Shown one piece after another: positions 7,095-15,242 of a stretch of DNA of 50,554 nucleotides (positions within the stretch are counted from its first letter, which is position 1; the number at the start of each line of letters is the position of its first letter). The stretch is from JBFEUI01 sp041547565. GTDB taxonomy: Bacteria; Pseudomonadota; Gammaproteobacteria; Thiohalomonadales; Thiohalomonadaceae. The position numbers and the translations under genes were made by a program. The notes below the pieces were generated by a model. That model was not told where the DNA came from, ran no database searches, and saw nothing but the letters and a program-made list of their open reading frames with translations. The stretch covers positions 1 to 50,554 of the forward strand of contig JBFEUI010000003.1 of the NCBI GenBank assembly GCA_041547565.1, read 5' to 3'.

Positions 7095-8984
7095 ATGAAT
7101 CGCAACAAGGAAAGAGTGTTTCAGGTTTACGCCAAATTTATCGGTGCCATGTGCCTGTTGATCTGGAGCGTGGCAACCTATCAGGGTATCTATATTTACG
7201 GGGGGCTGACCCCCTCTTTCTATGTCGTTCCGACGGTTGTCGCCATTATCATTGGCAGTTTGCTGGGCCATGCCTCCGTACTCGGTGCACGCCTCAAATA
7301 CAAAAGCGAGCAGTTTCGCGCCATTGCCGACCTGGCGCTGGAGTTTACCTATTACCGCACTGTTAATGGCGTGTATGAGTATGTCTCCCCCTCCTGCGAG
7401 GAGATAACCGGTTACCCTCCGGAGGCGTTTTACAACGAGCCGAATATGATGGACACACTGATCCATCCGGAGGATGCCGAACAGTGGATGGGGCACCTGC
7501 ACAAAATCAATGACGGGGGCATGCCGGAGACGCTGGATATACGCATTGTCTCAAAACACGGTGACATTCTATGGATCAGTCATCTGTGTGCACCTGTTTA
7601 TGATAAGCGTGGTGTTCAGGTCGGCGTGCGTTCGACCAACCTGGATATTACCGAAAGAAAACTGTTCGAGGAGCAGGTCAAGCAGATGGCGTTCTTCGAC
7701 CCGTTGACCAACCTGCCGAACAGGCGGTCGTTGAGACGGGAGATCGAAAGGAATATCGAGGCGTGCGGAGAGGACGGCAGCTTTGCGCTGTTTTTTCTCG
7801 ATTTAAGCCGCTTCAAGAATATCAACGACAGTTTCGGCCACTCGTTTGGTGACCGCTTGCTGGTAAAGGTGGCCGAGCGCCTCAACGGCTTCCGGGACTG
7901 GATCTATGTCAGTCGTTTTGGCGGTGATGAATTTGTGCTGCTTGTTCCCGGCGTGTCCGATGAGGAAGAGGCCCGTCTTAACGCCAAGGTCATTATCGCA
8001 GCGCTGGAGGTGCCTGTTGAAATCGACGGCATCAAGCTTCACCTTACCGGAAGTATCGGTATTGCCTTCTATCCGCGTGATGGCGATCACCCGGACGCCC
8101 TGATCAGCAACTCGGATGCGGCAATGTACAAGATGAAAGATGCGGTGCTGGGTGATGCTGAAATCTATACCGGTACCATGGGTGATCAGGCTTCCCAATT
8201 TTTCTCCACGGAAAACATGATTCACCAGGGAATCGAGCGGGATGAGTTTGTCGCCTACTACCAGCCCAAGGTAAATACGGCCACCGGGGCGATTGTCGGC
8301 CTCGAGGCGTTGATCAGGTGGCAGCACCCGCAGGAGGGACTCATTTCGCCGGCGAGGTTTATTTCCGTGGCAGAGGAGACCGGTCAGATAACCCGGCTTG
8401 GGCGCGGAGTGCTGGAACAGGCGTTGGCTGATTTGCAACGTTGGCAACGGCAAGGGATTGCGGTACCGATTGCGATCAATTTCTCCGCGCGGCAGTTCAT
8501 GAGCCAGGCCTACTGCGAGCAGTGCATCGACATGCTGCAGAAGGCCGATATTGACCCGGCAATGATTGAACTGGAGATCACCGAACAGGTGTTTCTGGGT
8601 GATGTGGAGCGTGCCAGTGATCGCCTGGAAACCTTCCGGGCCGCAGGTGTGACTATCGCCCTGGATGATTTTGGCACCGGCTACTCTTCATTCAACTATC
8701 TGCGGCAGTTGCCCATCGATACGCTGAAAATCGATCGTTCATTTATCCGGGACATCGACACTGACGATCGCTCCCGAGCCATCCTCAAGGGCATGCTGGG
8801 CCTGAGCCGCGACCTGGAACTGCAGGCCGTTGCCGAGGGTGTCGAGACGCAGGAACAGCGGCGCATTTTGCGTGAAATGGGCTGCCAGGTGTCCCAGGGG
8901 TTTCTCTTCTACCGGCCCATGCCGGGCGATGAGCTTGCGGCGTTGCTCACAGGGCAGGCAGGCAATACGCTGACGGTGTTATAA
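7095..8984 (+). CDS. membrane PAS-GGDEF-EAL cyclic-di-GMP enzyme
   Basis: A 629-residue protein with two N-terminal membrane helices (about 14-33 and 41-60), a PAS domain (about 75-195, with YEYVSPSCEEITGYPPEAF and LDITERK), a GGDEF domain and an EAL domain. GGDEF is intact at 276-280, but the inhibitory site position reads RDWI, not RxxD. The EAL domain keeps EAL at 404-406, LEITEQ, DDFGTGYSS, KIDRSFI and AVAEGVET, so it should hydrolyse c-di-GMP. The protein is therefore probably bifunctional, or a phosphodiesterase tuned by its cyclase domain. It follows the LCIB-like gene by 36 bases, which hints that c-di-GMP signalling and inorganic-carbon handling are linked here; that link is inference. 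Confidence 0.9.
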   Translation: MNRNKERVFQVYAKFIGAMCLLIWSVATYQGIYIYGGLTPSFYVVPTVVAIIIGSLLGHASVLGARLKYKSEQFRAIADLALEFTYYRTVNGVYEYVSPSCEEITGYPPEAFYNEPNMMDTLIHPEDAEQWMGHLHKINDGGMPETLDIRIVSKHGDILWISHLCAPVYDKRGVQVGVRSTNLDITERKLFEEQVKQMAFFDPLTNLPNRRSLRREIERNIEACGEDGSFALFFLDLSRFKNINDSFGHSFGDRLLVKVAERLNGFRDWIYVSRFGGDEFVLLVPGVSDEEEARLNAKVIIAALEVPVEIDGIKLHLTGSIGIAFYPRDGDHPDALISNSDAAMYKMKDAVLGDAEIYTGTMGDQASQFFSTENMIHQGIERDEFVAYYQPKVNTATGAIVGLEALIRWQHPQEGLISPARFISVAEETGQITRLGRGVLEQALADLQRWQRQGIAVPIAINFSARQFMSQAYCEQCIDMLQKADIDPAMIELEITEQVFLGDVERASDRLETFRAAGVTIALDDFGTGYSSFNYLRQLPIDTLKIDRSFIRDIDTDDRSRAILKGMLGLSRDLELQAVAEGVETQEQRRILREMGCQVSQGFLFYRPMPGDELAALLTGQAGNTLTVL

Positions 8985-9022
8985 TGCGCACTTGTCGTAC
9001 TTGAGCGTGCCTGGGAGCTGTT

Positions 9023-9202
9023 ATGGGTGGATGGGGCTGTCCTCACGAGTCCAGGGGTAAGTGTACCCGTGTCAATGATGAACCGTGCGATCCGGGGATG
9101 AAAGGGTGCATTCTGTTCGGTCGCTTTGTCTTCAGTAATGATGAGAAGAATCGGCCGGGCGGGCCAAGGAAGCGCGATTATTCAAAAAAGAACGCCAAGT
9201 AG
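9023..9202 (+). CDS. 59-residue Cys-rich small protein
   Basis: ATG 9023 follows GGGAG at a good distance and opens 59 codons to TAG 9200-9202. The protein begins MGGWGCPHESRGKC and has four regularly spaced cysteines, C6, C14, C22 and C29, with H8, then a motif GCILFGRFVFS and a basic tail rich in K and R. The Cys spacing (7, 7 and 6 residues between) suggests a small metal-binding knuckle. The composition and ribosome site argue that it is a real gene. It starts 38 bases after the PAS-GGDEF-EAL gene and could be the last gene of that unit. Function unknown. Confidence 0.65.
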   Translation: MGGWGCPHESRGKCTRVNDEPCDPGMKGCILFGRFVFSNDEKNRPGGPRKRDYSKKNAK

Positions 9203-9321
9203 ACCGCACATCCGGTGAATTGCTGCATCGCTGCAGGTGATTTGCCTAATATCTTCTCGTAGCCTTGTTGTGATATCGGCGCAAGGTAAATTAAATAAAC
9301 CTCTTATTGTCGGCCATGCGA

Positions 9322-9344
9322 TAACCATGTATCTATAGTGGTTA
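9322..9344. promoter_or_regulatory. inverted repeat upstream of small gene, possible operator
   Basis: TAACCA (9322-9327) and TGGTTA (9339-9344) are perfect inverted half-sites separated by 11 bases, framed by CCTCT (9300-9304) and AGAGG (9346-9350). The spacing suits a dimeric regulator. It lies about 50 bases before the start of the 88-residue gene. There is no evidence for which protein might bind. Confidence 0.3.
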
Positions 9345-9394
9345 CAGAGGCATCTTGTTTCATGCGCAGATAAGGAAGCAGAGGGAGGGTTGCG

Positions 9395-9661
9395 ATGGAA
9401 TGTAGCGGAGATACCTGTGGCTTCAGGGACCTGGAGAGAAAGAGTGCCGTGGGCTGCGATTTGTGCAAGGATGGCGCCCCATCAAGGCGGTATTTTATCG
9501 TGTTGCCCGAACACGGCGTACAGTACCACCCGATTATGACCGGCTTCGCAACAATAGGCGCGGCTATTGAACGACTCAGGCAGATGAGACGCGGTTGTCC
9601 AGACTTGACGCTGCTGGAGTGGCGGGAAGAGTCCAGGGCCTATCTGCCCGCCCACATGTGA
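9395..9661 (+). CDS. small hypothetical protein with Cys pairs
   Basis: An 88-residue soluble protein with a good ribosome site (GGAGGG shortly before ATG 9395). The N-terminal 25 residues hold four cysteines (C3, C8 and the CDLC pair at about 21-24). A small alpha/beta-like stretch follows (RRYFIVLPEHGVQYHPI, then an amphipathic helix GAAIERLRQMRR). I do not recognise the family. It stands alone between the Cys-rich 59-residue gene and the convergent YjbQ gene. The base composition resembles its neighbours, so nothing suggests transfer. Confidence 0.55.
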   Translation: MECSGDTCGFRDLERKSAVGCDLCKDGAPSRRYFIVLPEHGVQYHPIMTGFATIGAAIERLRQMRRGCPDLTLLEWREESRAYLPAHM

Positions 9662-9703
9662 CGGGCCTGTACATGCGCTTCTGTTATGCCCGGTTGCTGC
9701 CCC

Positions 9704-10111
9704 TCAGCCACAGGGGATAACGCTAACGACCACCTTACGCTCTTTTCTGGGGCCGTCAAATTCGCACAGAAAGATATTCTGCCAGCGTGACAATCCCGCC
9801 TTGCCGTTGATGACCGGCACTGTCTCGGATGGCCCCACCAGTCCCGATTTTAGGTGCGAATCGCCGTTGCCGTCCTGCCTGTCGTGCAGCCAGACACCCC
9901 GTGGTATCAACTTGGCCAGCATCTCAATCACGTCGGTCTGCACACTCTCGTCCCAGTTCTCCTGGATCATGATGGCGGCGGTCGCCCCCTGCGCGTAGAT
10001 GGAGACGAGTCCCTGGTTTATGCGGCTTTGCGCAACCACGCTGTTGACCTGTTGTGTGATGTCTACAAGTTGCTCGCGCCTGTCGGTGCTTACTGTAAGA
10101 GTGTGTTGCAT
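9704..10111 (-). CDS. YjbQ/UPF0047 family protein
   Basis: A 135-residue protein of the YjbQ (UPF0047) family, trimeric proteins for which weak thiamin-phosphate-synthase activity has been reported. The family C-terminal half is well kept: NGDSHLKSGLVGPSETVPV, then LSRWQNIFLCEFDGPR and RKVVVSVI. The conserved His and Asp around GDSHLK are the likely metal or active-site residues. Two adjacent ATG codons exist; ATG 10111 is at the better distance from GGGGGAGGA than ATG 10114. It is divergent from the RsmF-like gene. Its cellular role is unclear even in well-studied bacteria. Confidence 0.88.
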   Translation of the reverse strand: MQHTLTVSTDRREQLVDITQQVNSVVAQSRINQGLVSIYAQGATAAIMIQENWDESVQTDVIEMLAKLIPRGVWLHDRQDGNGDSHLKSGLVGPSETVPVINGKAGLSRWQNIFLCEFDGPRKERKVVVSVIPCG

Positions 10112-10221
10112 CATTATCCTCCCCCTGTCCCTCCAGGTTAAAGGTAGTTGCAACAGCACCTGGCAGCCAACCGGATACGCCGGTCGCGTATAATGGAGAC
10201 GATTTCACGAAACGGACAGCC

Positions 10222-11193
10222 ATGAGCCAGACAAAAAACTGCCTGCCTGCGGCATTTATTGAGCGTCTTACGCACATCGTGCCGGCTGCACAACTGGACA
10301 GCGTGCTTGCGAGTATGCAGCATCCGCGACGTACCGCGTTTCGCATCAATACCCTGATGGATGAGGCGGCGCGGGTGCTGCCCGCACTGCAGCAGGCCGG
10401 TTTTCGCCTCGAGCCGCTGAACCGGATGGCGGGCGCCTACAGCGTCCCTGCCGGGCAGCGTCGGGCACTGACCGAATCGGAGCCCTACCATCGCGGTGCG
10501 ATCTATATACAGAACCCAGCCAGCATGTTGCCGCCGCTGCTGTTGCAGCCGCAGCCCGGAGAACGCGTGCTGGATCTGGCTGCTGCGCCGGGGAGTAAGA
10601 CGCTGCAGCTTGCCGCCATGATGGACAACCGCGGCTGGATCTCGGCGGTGGAGGTGGTCAGGGAGCGTTTCTTTCGCCTGAGGCGCAACCTGGACAAACA
10701 CGGCGCGCAGATCGTCCATACCTACAACAAGGACGGCAGCCGTGTCTGGCGCCAGGTGGCCGAGCAGTTTGACAGGGTGCTGCTCGATGCGCCCTGCTCC
10801 TCCGAGGGGCAGTTTACCACCCTGGAGCCGGAGAGCTTTCGCTACTGGAGCAGGAAAAAAATCAAGGAGATGTCGCGTAAGCAGAAGCGCCTGCTCTATT
10901 CGGCGATCCAGTGCGTCAAACCGGGCGGACTGGTGCTTTACTCCACCTGTACCTTCGCGCCGGAGGAGAACGAGGCCATCGTTAGCAAAATGCTGCGCAA
11001 GTTCAGCGGCAGGCTGGAGGTTGTACCCGTTGAGGTGGCACTGGAAAATTCGGTGCCCGGACTGAGCGGATGGAACGGTCGGCGTTACGCGCCCGAACTG
11101 CAACAGGCGCTACGCATACTGCCCAACGAACTAATGGAAGGCTTTTTCGTCTGCCTGCTGCGCAAGACAGGCTCGACCATGGGTGATGATTAA
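10222..11193 (+). CDS. RsmF/NOL1-NOP2-Sun family RNA cytosine-C5 methyltransferase
   Basis: A 323-residue SAM-dependent RNA m5C methyltransferase. It has IQNPASMLPPLLL, the SAM motif LDLAAAPGSKTLQLA, and the two family cysteines: DAPCSSEG (the PC catalytic-release cysteine) and STCTFAPEENE (the TC nucleophile). The N-terminal part (RTAFRINTL) fits RsmF/YebU-like enzymes. E. coli RsmF is about 480 residues and has a C-terminal PUA-like RNA-binding portion, which is absent here, so this is a short form and its target position is uncertain. It ends 4 bases into the stop region of the convergent minus-strand gene. Confidence 0.85.
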   Translation: MSQTKNCLPAAFIERLTHIVPAAQLDSVLASMQHPRRTAFRINTLMDEAARVLPALQQAGFRLEPLNRMAGAYSVPAGQRRALTESEPYHRGAIYIQNPASMLPPLLLQPQPGERVLDLAAAPGSKTLQLAAMMDNRGWISAVEVVRERFFRLRRNLDKHGAQIVHTYNKDGSRVWRQVAEQFDRVLLDAPCSSEGQFTTLEPESFRYWSRKKIKEMSRKQKRLLYSAIQCVKPGGLVLYSTCTFAPEENEAIVSKMLRKFSGRLEVVPVEVALENSVPGLSGWNGRRYAPELQQALRILPNELMEGFFVCLLRKTGSTMGDD

Positions 11194-11864
11194 CGCTCGA
11201 ACTCCAGCTGTATTGTCAGCCTGCCCTCGAATACACTGTCCAGGCGAAGCCAGCCGTGCTGCCGCGTCAGTTTCACCCCGGTTTGTGGCGGCGGGGTGAT
11301 AGCGGTGAGTTCCACTTCCTCGGCCGGATACGCCAGCTCGATGGTCACCCGCATCGGGTAGTAACCGTCGAGGAATTTCCGGTGGTAGGGGCCGCTGCTG
11401 AGGGTGTAATGCCCGTCCCTGTCTTCTCTGAGTATGTTGACCTCGGCCTCGATGCACAGTGCGGCGTCATGTTCGACCTGCTGCATCTGCACCGACCGAT
11501 TCTCAATCCACGTCTTGGCGATATGGCGCGTGGAGACAATACGCAGCCCGCGCATGGCGTGATAGCGGTAGACGATCTGGCTTGCCGGTACGGCATCGAG
11601 GTGTTCGTGGCACTGCCGCAGGGCAACCCATCCGCGCTGCAACGATGCCGTGTCGATGGTAAAGCGGTTGTGGATGTGGTGGACCGGGGGTGAGGGCGGG
11701 TGCGGCAGAAAGCGCAGTTCCCCTTCACTGACCTGTGAGGTGTCATCATCGGTCTCAAGCCAGGCGCGCTCTTCGGCGCTCAGCTCGTCTGTCCGGGCTC
11801 CCCCGCTTGCCCCAAGCAGCACAAACAGCAGCAACAGTGGCGGCCGATAGATTCCACCATTCAT
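11190..11864 (-). CDS. secreted or periplasmic hypothetical protein, coupled to sixA
   Basis: A 224-residue protein starting MNGGIYRPPLLLLFVLLGASGG, a probable signal peptide, followed by an acidic Glu/Asp-rich stretch. The mature part is beta-rich, with repeated alternating strands (YRYHAMRGLRIVSTRH, VKLTRQHGWLRLDSVF) and a HRKFLDGYYPMRVTIELAYP segment. I do not recognise a family. The start codon overlaps the sixA stop (ATGA at 11864-11861), so it is translated together with sixA. It converges with the RsmF-like gene and overlaps it by 4 bases. The export prediction is fairly good; the function is unknown. Confidence 0.7.
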   Translation of the reverse strand: MNGGIYRPPLLLLFVLLGASGGARTDELSAEERAWLETDDDTSQVSEGELRFLPHPPSPPVHHIHNRFTIDTASLQRGWVALRQCHEHLDAVPASQIVYRYHAMRGLRIVSTRHIAKTWIENRSVQMQQVEHDAALCIEAEVNILREDRDGHYTLSSGPYHRKFLDGYYPMRVTIELAYPAEEVELTAITPPPQTGVKLTRQHGWLRLDSVFEGRLTIQLEFER

Positions 11865-12328
11865 TCCGCCAGCAGTTCCGGCCGCAGCATCCAGCACAGG
11901 TGCCAGTCGTGCTCCTCCTCGCGCTCCAGGCAGACGATGCTGCCGGGGCGGTAGTCGACCAGTTGTTCACCGCCGTCGCCGGTGAGCAGGTGTGTGACGA
12001 GTCGCGCCATGAAGGGGAGGTGACCGACGATGAGTGTGTCATCGACCCAGGCGTCCATCTGCCACACAAAGGGGCCGGGCGGGTCGTTGGGATTGATGAT
12101 ATCGACGATCTCCGGCACCGTCTCCGGGGCCAGGGTTGCGGCCAGCAGCACGGCGGTCTGTTCGGCGCGCAGCTTACCGCTGTGTATCACCCGGCTGGCA
12201 TGGATACCGGCCCGCTGCAGGAAGGCCGCCATGCGTGCCGCATCACGTTGGCCACGCGCACTCAACGGCCGTTGCGGATCCTCGTCCTTGGTCATGGCAT
12301 CGCCATGTTGCACCAGATAGAGCTTCAT
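11861..12328 (-). CDS. sixA: SixA-type phosphohistidine phosphatase
   Basis: SixA removes phosphate from histidine-phosphorylated proteins; in E. coli it acts on the HPr-like domain of NPr or ArcB. The 155-residue protein starts MKLYLVQHGDA: the histidine-phosphatase RHG motif reads QHG, a variant often seen in SixA relatives, with H8 as the phospho-acceptor. A second conserved His is in IVGHLPFMARL. PLSARGQRDA and SGKLRAEQTA are family segments. ATG 12328 is preferred over an upstream in-frame start at 12358. It is followed by the coupled secreted-protein gene and preceded by a glutaredoxin gene 42 bases away, likely one short operon. Confidence 0.87.
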   Translation of the reverse strand: MKLYLVQHGDAMTKDEDPQRPLSARGQRDAARMAAFLQRAGIHASRVIHSGKLRAEQTAVLLAATLAPETVPEIVDIINPNDPPGPFVWQMDAWVDDTLIVGHLPFMARLVTHLLTGDGGEQLVDYRPGSIVCLEREEEHDWHLCWMLRPELLAE

Positions 12329-12370
12329 CGTTACGCCCCGCCTATCGATAGCGCGCAAAACTGCCTTTCC

Positions 12371-12628
12371 CTATGCCTCCACCAGTTCGTCCAGTTCATC
12401 GTCCATATGCAGCATGGTCAGTTCGTTAAAGCCGCCGATCCATTTACCGTCAATGGCAATCTGCGGTACGGTGCGAGCATGGTTGGTGAGTTCCAGCATT
12501 TCACGCAGGCCGTCACGGTCGCTATCGACCATGACTTCACTATAAGGAATAGACCATTTTTGCAGCAGGGTCTTGGTCTTCTCGCAAATGGGGCAGGTAT
12601 GGGTGCTGTAAACGGTCACGCGTGCCAT
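12371..12628 (-). CDS. glutaredoxin (CPIC active site)
   Basis: An 85-residue glutaredoxin with a dithiol active site CPIC at 12-15, preceded by VTVYSTHT. The cis-proline TVPQIAIDGKWIGGF and the glutathione-binding GGF follow as expected. It should reduce disulfides, or glutathione-mixed disulfides, with glutathione. The acidic C terminus (DDELDELVEA) is longer than in E. coli GrxC. It is the first gene of the minus-strand grx-sixA-secreted protein group. The exact glutaredoxin class cannot be fixed from the sequence alone. Confidence 0.9.
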   Translation of the reverse strand: MARVTVYSTHTCPICEKTKTLLQKWSIPYSEVMVDSDRDGLREMLELTNHARTVPQIAIDGKWIGGFNELTMLHMDDELDELVEA

Positions 12629-12744
12629 GATGCTCTCCTAGTTTGGGAAATCCCGCAGTGTACAGCATGGGCGGGCAGAGGGTCTTGCCCCGGCGGTGCG
12701 CTTCGGGTGTGTAGGCGCTACGCTTCAGGGTGCCGGAGGCTAAT

Positions 12745-13242
12745 ATGATTCAGATAATGCGGGCGGATATTACCACCGTTGAGGTCGATGCCATCGTCAA
12801 TGCCGCCAACAATTCGCTGCTCGGCGGCGGCGGTGTGGACGGCGCCATCCATCGTGCTGCCGGCCCGGAACTGCTTGCCGCCTGTCGCCCCCTGAACGGC
12901 TGTAAAACGGGCGAGGCGAAAATCACCCCCGGCTTCCGCCTGCCCGCGCGTTTCGTGATACACACGGTGGGGCCGGTGTGGCAGGGTGGTGCCAGCGGTG
13001 AGGCGCAACGGCTGGAGAGCTGCTACCGGCAGTCGCTGCAACTGGCACTTGCGCACGGTGTGCACAGCATCGCCTTTCCGGCCATCAGCACCGGTGTCTA
13101 TGGCTACCCGAAATGTGAGGCGGCGCATATCGCCTTGCGTACGATGATGGCGTTTGAGGGGGAGTTTGAGCGGATTGTCGCCTGTGTCCATAGCAGCGAT
13201 GATGAGCGGCTCTACCGCTCGGTGATGGAGAAACTGCAGTGA
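12745..13242 (+). CDS. macro-domain ADP-ribose hydrolase (YmdB-like)
   Basis: A 165-residue single macro domain. The signature is complete: DITTVEVDAIVNAANNSLLGGGGVDGAIH near the N terminus, GFRLPARFVIHTVGP, and the phosphate-binding loop FPAISTGVYGYP. This matches the MacroD/YmdB class, which deacetylates O-acetyl-ADP-ribose and removes mono-ADP-ribose. ATG 12745 is preferred over GTG 12730 because GGAGG ends 5 bases before it. It is divergent from the glutaredoxin gene and convergent with the flavoprotein gene. Which ADP-ribosylation system it serves is unknown; none is visible in the window. Confidence 0.92.
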   Translation: MIQIMRADITTVEVDAIVNAANNSLLGGGGVDGAIHRAAGPELLAACRPLNGCKTGEAKITPGFRLPARFVIHTVGPVWQGGASGEAQRLESCYRQSLQLALAHGVHSIAFPAISTGVYGYPKCEAAHIALRTMMAFEGEFERIVACVHSSDDERLYRSVMEKLQ

Positions 13243-13261
13243 GCAGGCAGGCGCTGCCGGA

Positions 13262-14671
13262 TTAAATGCCGGGAAGGGTTTTTCCCGGGTTCAGGATGTT
13301 GTTGGGATCGAACAGCCGTTTGAGTTGCTGCATCAGTTCGAGTGAGGCCGCATCCAGTTCACGGCCGACAAACTCCCTTTTTACCAGTCCGATGCCGTGT
13401 TCGCCGGAGAGTGTGCCGTCCAGTTGCAGCACCAGTGTGAAGACCTCATCAAGGCAGTTGTCAGCCGCGGCCATCTGTTGTGGATCATCCGGGTCGACCA
13501 GCAGGTTGACATGGATGTTGCCATTGCCGGCGTGACCGAAATTGACGATGGAAATGGCGTATTTATCCGCAAGTGCCGTGAGACCGTTGACCAGTTCGGG
13601 CAGGCGTGAAACCGGTACCACCACATCCTCGTTGATCTTTTTTGGCGCAACCTTGCGCAGTGCCGGTGACAGGGCCTTGCGCGTGCTCCACAACGCCTTT
13701 ACCTCATCCTCGCTGGCCGCTTCGCGCAGTTCCAGGCAACCGCTGTTGCGCGCCACGGCGGCGATTTTCTCGGCACTGTGGGCGATGCATTCGGCAGGGC
13801 CGTCGACCTCGATCATCAGCAGGGCGCCTGCCTGCAGCGGCAGGTCGACGCGGCTGTCATCGCGGATCATGTCGATGGCCGCGTTATCCATGAATTCCAG
13901 TGCCGAAGGGGTCACAGGCTGGGCCATGATGGCCGAGATGGCGCGTGCCGCACTCTCTGTGTCACGGTAGATGGCGCGCAGCGTGCGTTTGTCCTCGGGC
14001 AATGGGGTGAGCTTGAGGGTCGCCTCGGTGATCACCGCCAGCGTGCCTTCCGAACCGATCAGCAGCCGGGTCAGATCGTAGCCGACCACCCCCTTGGTGG
14101 TGTAAACCCCGGTGTTGAGCAGGCTGCCCGTGGCGGTGACAAACTGCAGCCCCAGCACGTTGTCCCTGGGGGTACCGTATTTCACCGCCCTGGGTCCGGC
14201 GGCATTGCAGGCCAGGTTGCCGCCCACGGTGCAGACGGCCATGCTGGTCGGATCGGGCGGCCAGAAAAAGCCATGCTCCGCGGCAGCCTGCTGCACCGCC
14301 TGGTTGGTGACGCCGGGCTGGACAGTCATGACCCGGTTGTCCGGATCGATGCCGAGGATGCGGTTCATGTGCTCCATGGAGAGCGACACGCCGCCCGGCG
14401 GCGGCACCGCGGCCCCGGCGGTGCCGGTGCCGTGGCCCCTGGCAGTGAGCGGAATTTTATACGTGTTGCACAGTGCGATGATGTCGCTGACCTGCCGGGC
14501 ATCGTGCGGCAGCAAGACCACGCCGGGTTGCTGTTGCTGCCGGCTGTTGTCATAGCTGTAGGCCCAGCGTTCAGACGCGGCCGCCAGGATTTGCTGCGGC
14601 GTCAGGATCTGTTTGACGCGTTGGAGAAAGTCGGGATGAGCGGCGCTGATGTCAGCGTCTTTAATCGACAT
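13262..14671 (-). CDS. FAD-linked oxidase, GlcD/D-lactate dehydrogenase type
   Basis: A 469-residue FAD_binding_4 plus FAD-oxidase C-terminal protein. The FAD domain shows GVVLLPHDARQVSDIIALC, TARGHGTGTAGAAVPPPGGV, VQPGV, and GGNLACNAAGPRAVKYGTPRDNV. The C-terminal part has NFGHAGNGNIHVNL and the family tail GEHGIGLVK then FDPNNILNPGKTLPG. This is the GlcD / D-lactate dehydrogenase (cytochrome-type) family, oxidising a 2-hydroxy acid such as glycolate or D-lactate; the substrate cannot be told. No Fe-S partner (GlcF-like) is nearby. The start overlaps the dolP end by 11 bases, so it is probably the distal gene of that minus-strand unit. Confidence 0.9.
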   Translation of the reverse strand: MSIKDADISAAHPDFLQRVKQILTPQQILAAASERWAYSYDNSRQQQQPGVVLLPHDARQVSDIIALCNTYKIPLTARGHGTGTAGAAVPPPGGVSLSMEHMNRILGIDPDNRVMTVQPGVTNQAVQQAAAEHGFFWPPDPTSMAVCTVGGNLACNAAGPRAVKYGTPRDNVLGLQFVTATGSLLNTGVYTTKGVVGYDLTRLLIGSEGTLAVITEATLKLTPLPEDKRTLRAIYRDTESAARAISAIMAQPVTPSALEFMDNAAIDMIRDDSRVDLPLQAGALLMIEVDGPAECIAHSAEKIAAVARNSGCLELREAASEDEVKALWSTRKALSPALRKVAPKKINEDVVVPVSRLPELVNGLTALADKYAISIVNFGHAGNGNIHVNLLVDPDDPQQMAAADNCLDEVFTLVLQLDGTLSGEHGIGLVKREFVGRELDAASLELMQQLKRLFDPNNILNPGKTLPGI

Positions 14672-15236
14672 ACTCGAAGACTTTCACAACCCGGGCAACG
14701 CTGCGGGTGTCGCGGGCGATCTCGGCGGCGGTGTGTCCCTGTTCGCGGCTCACCAGTCCCATCAGGAAGACTGTGGCATTTTCGGTTACCACCTTGACCT
14801 GGCTGCCCTTGACCACCTTGTCGCCGAACAGCTTCGATTTGACCTTGGTGGTGATCCAGGTGTCCGTGCTGCGTGAGGTAAAATTACTCGGTTCGGCAAC
14901 GAGCAACTCGTTCTGTACATGCCGGACCTGGGGTATCTCTTTAACGATGGCTGCTGCGCGCTCACGCAGTCCTTCACTGACGGCCTCGCCGGTCAGCAAC
15001 ACGACACCATTGAAACTGGTGATATTGATGTGGCAGTTTTCCTTCAGTCCGGCATCGGCGTGAATCCGGCTGGATGCCTTAATCTCGATGCCCTCATCGT
15101 CCACCATGGTACCGGCGCTGCGCTGATCGGTGGCAACCACCGCGCCGCCGGCCGCCGCCGCACCGATAACCACCGGTGGGGCGCAGGCCGATAGCAGGGA
15201 AACAACAAGTACTGCGGCACTAATACGTAACATCAT
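14661..15236 (-). CDS. dolP: BON-domain outer-membrane lipoprotein
   Basis: DolP (YraP) is a lipoprotein with two BON domains that protects outer-membrane integrity and sits near the division site. The 191-residue protein starts MMLRISAAVLVVSLLSAC, a lipoprotein signal with lipobox LLSAC, so C18 would be lipidated. Two BON domains follow: about 50-115 (INITSFNGVVLLTGEAVSEGLRERA) and about 125-190 (VKVVTENATVFLMGLVSREQ). It lies 6 bases after diaA, the E. coli order too (yraN-diaA-dolP). Its end overlaps the start of the flavoprotein gene. Confidence 0.93.
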   Translation of the reverse strand: MMLRISAAVLVVSLLSACAPPVVIGAAAAGGAVVATDQRSAGTMVDDEGIEIKASSRIHADAGLKENCHINITSFNGVVLLTGEAVSEGLRERAAAIVKEIPQVRHVQNELLVAEPSNFTSRSTDTWITTKVKSKLFGDKVVKGSQVKVVTENATVFLMGLVSREQGHTAAEIARDTRSVARVVKVFEYVD

Positions 15237-15242
15237 GATGAT

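Noticed and set aside
10138..11103. Minus-strand reading frame of 321 codons over the RsmF-like gene
   Set aside because: Shadow of the methyltransferase gene; no recognisable motif.
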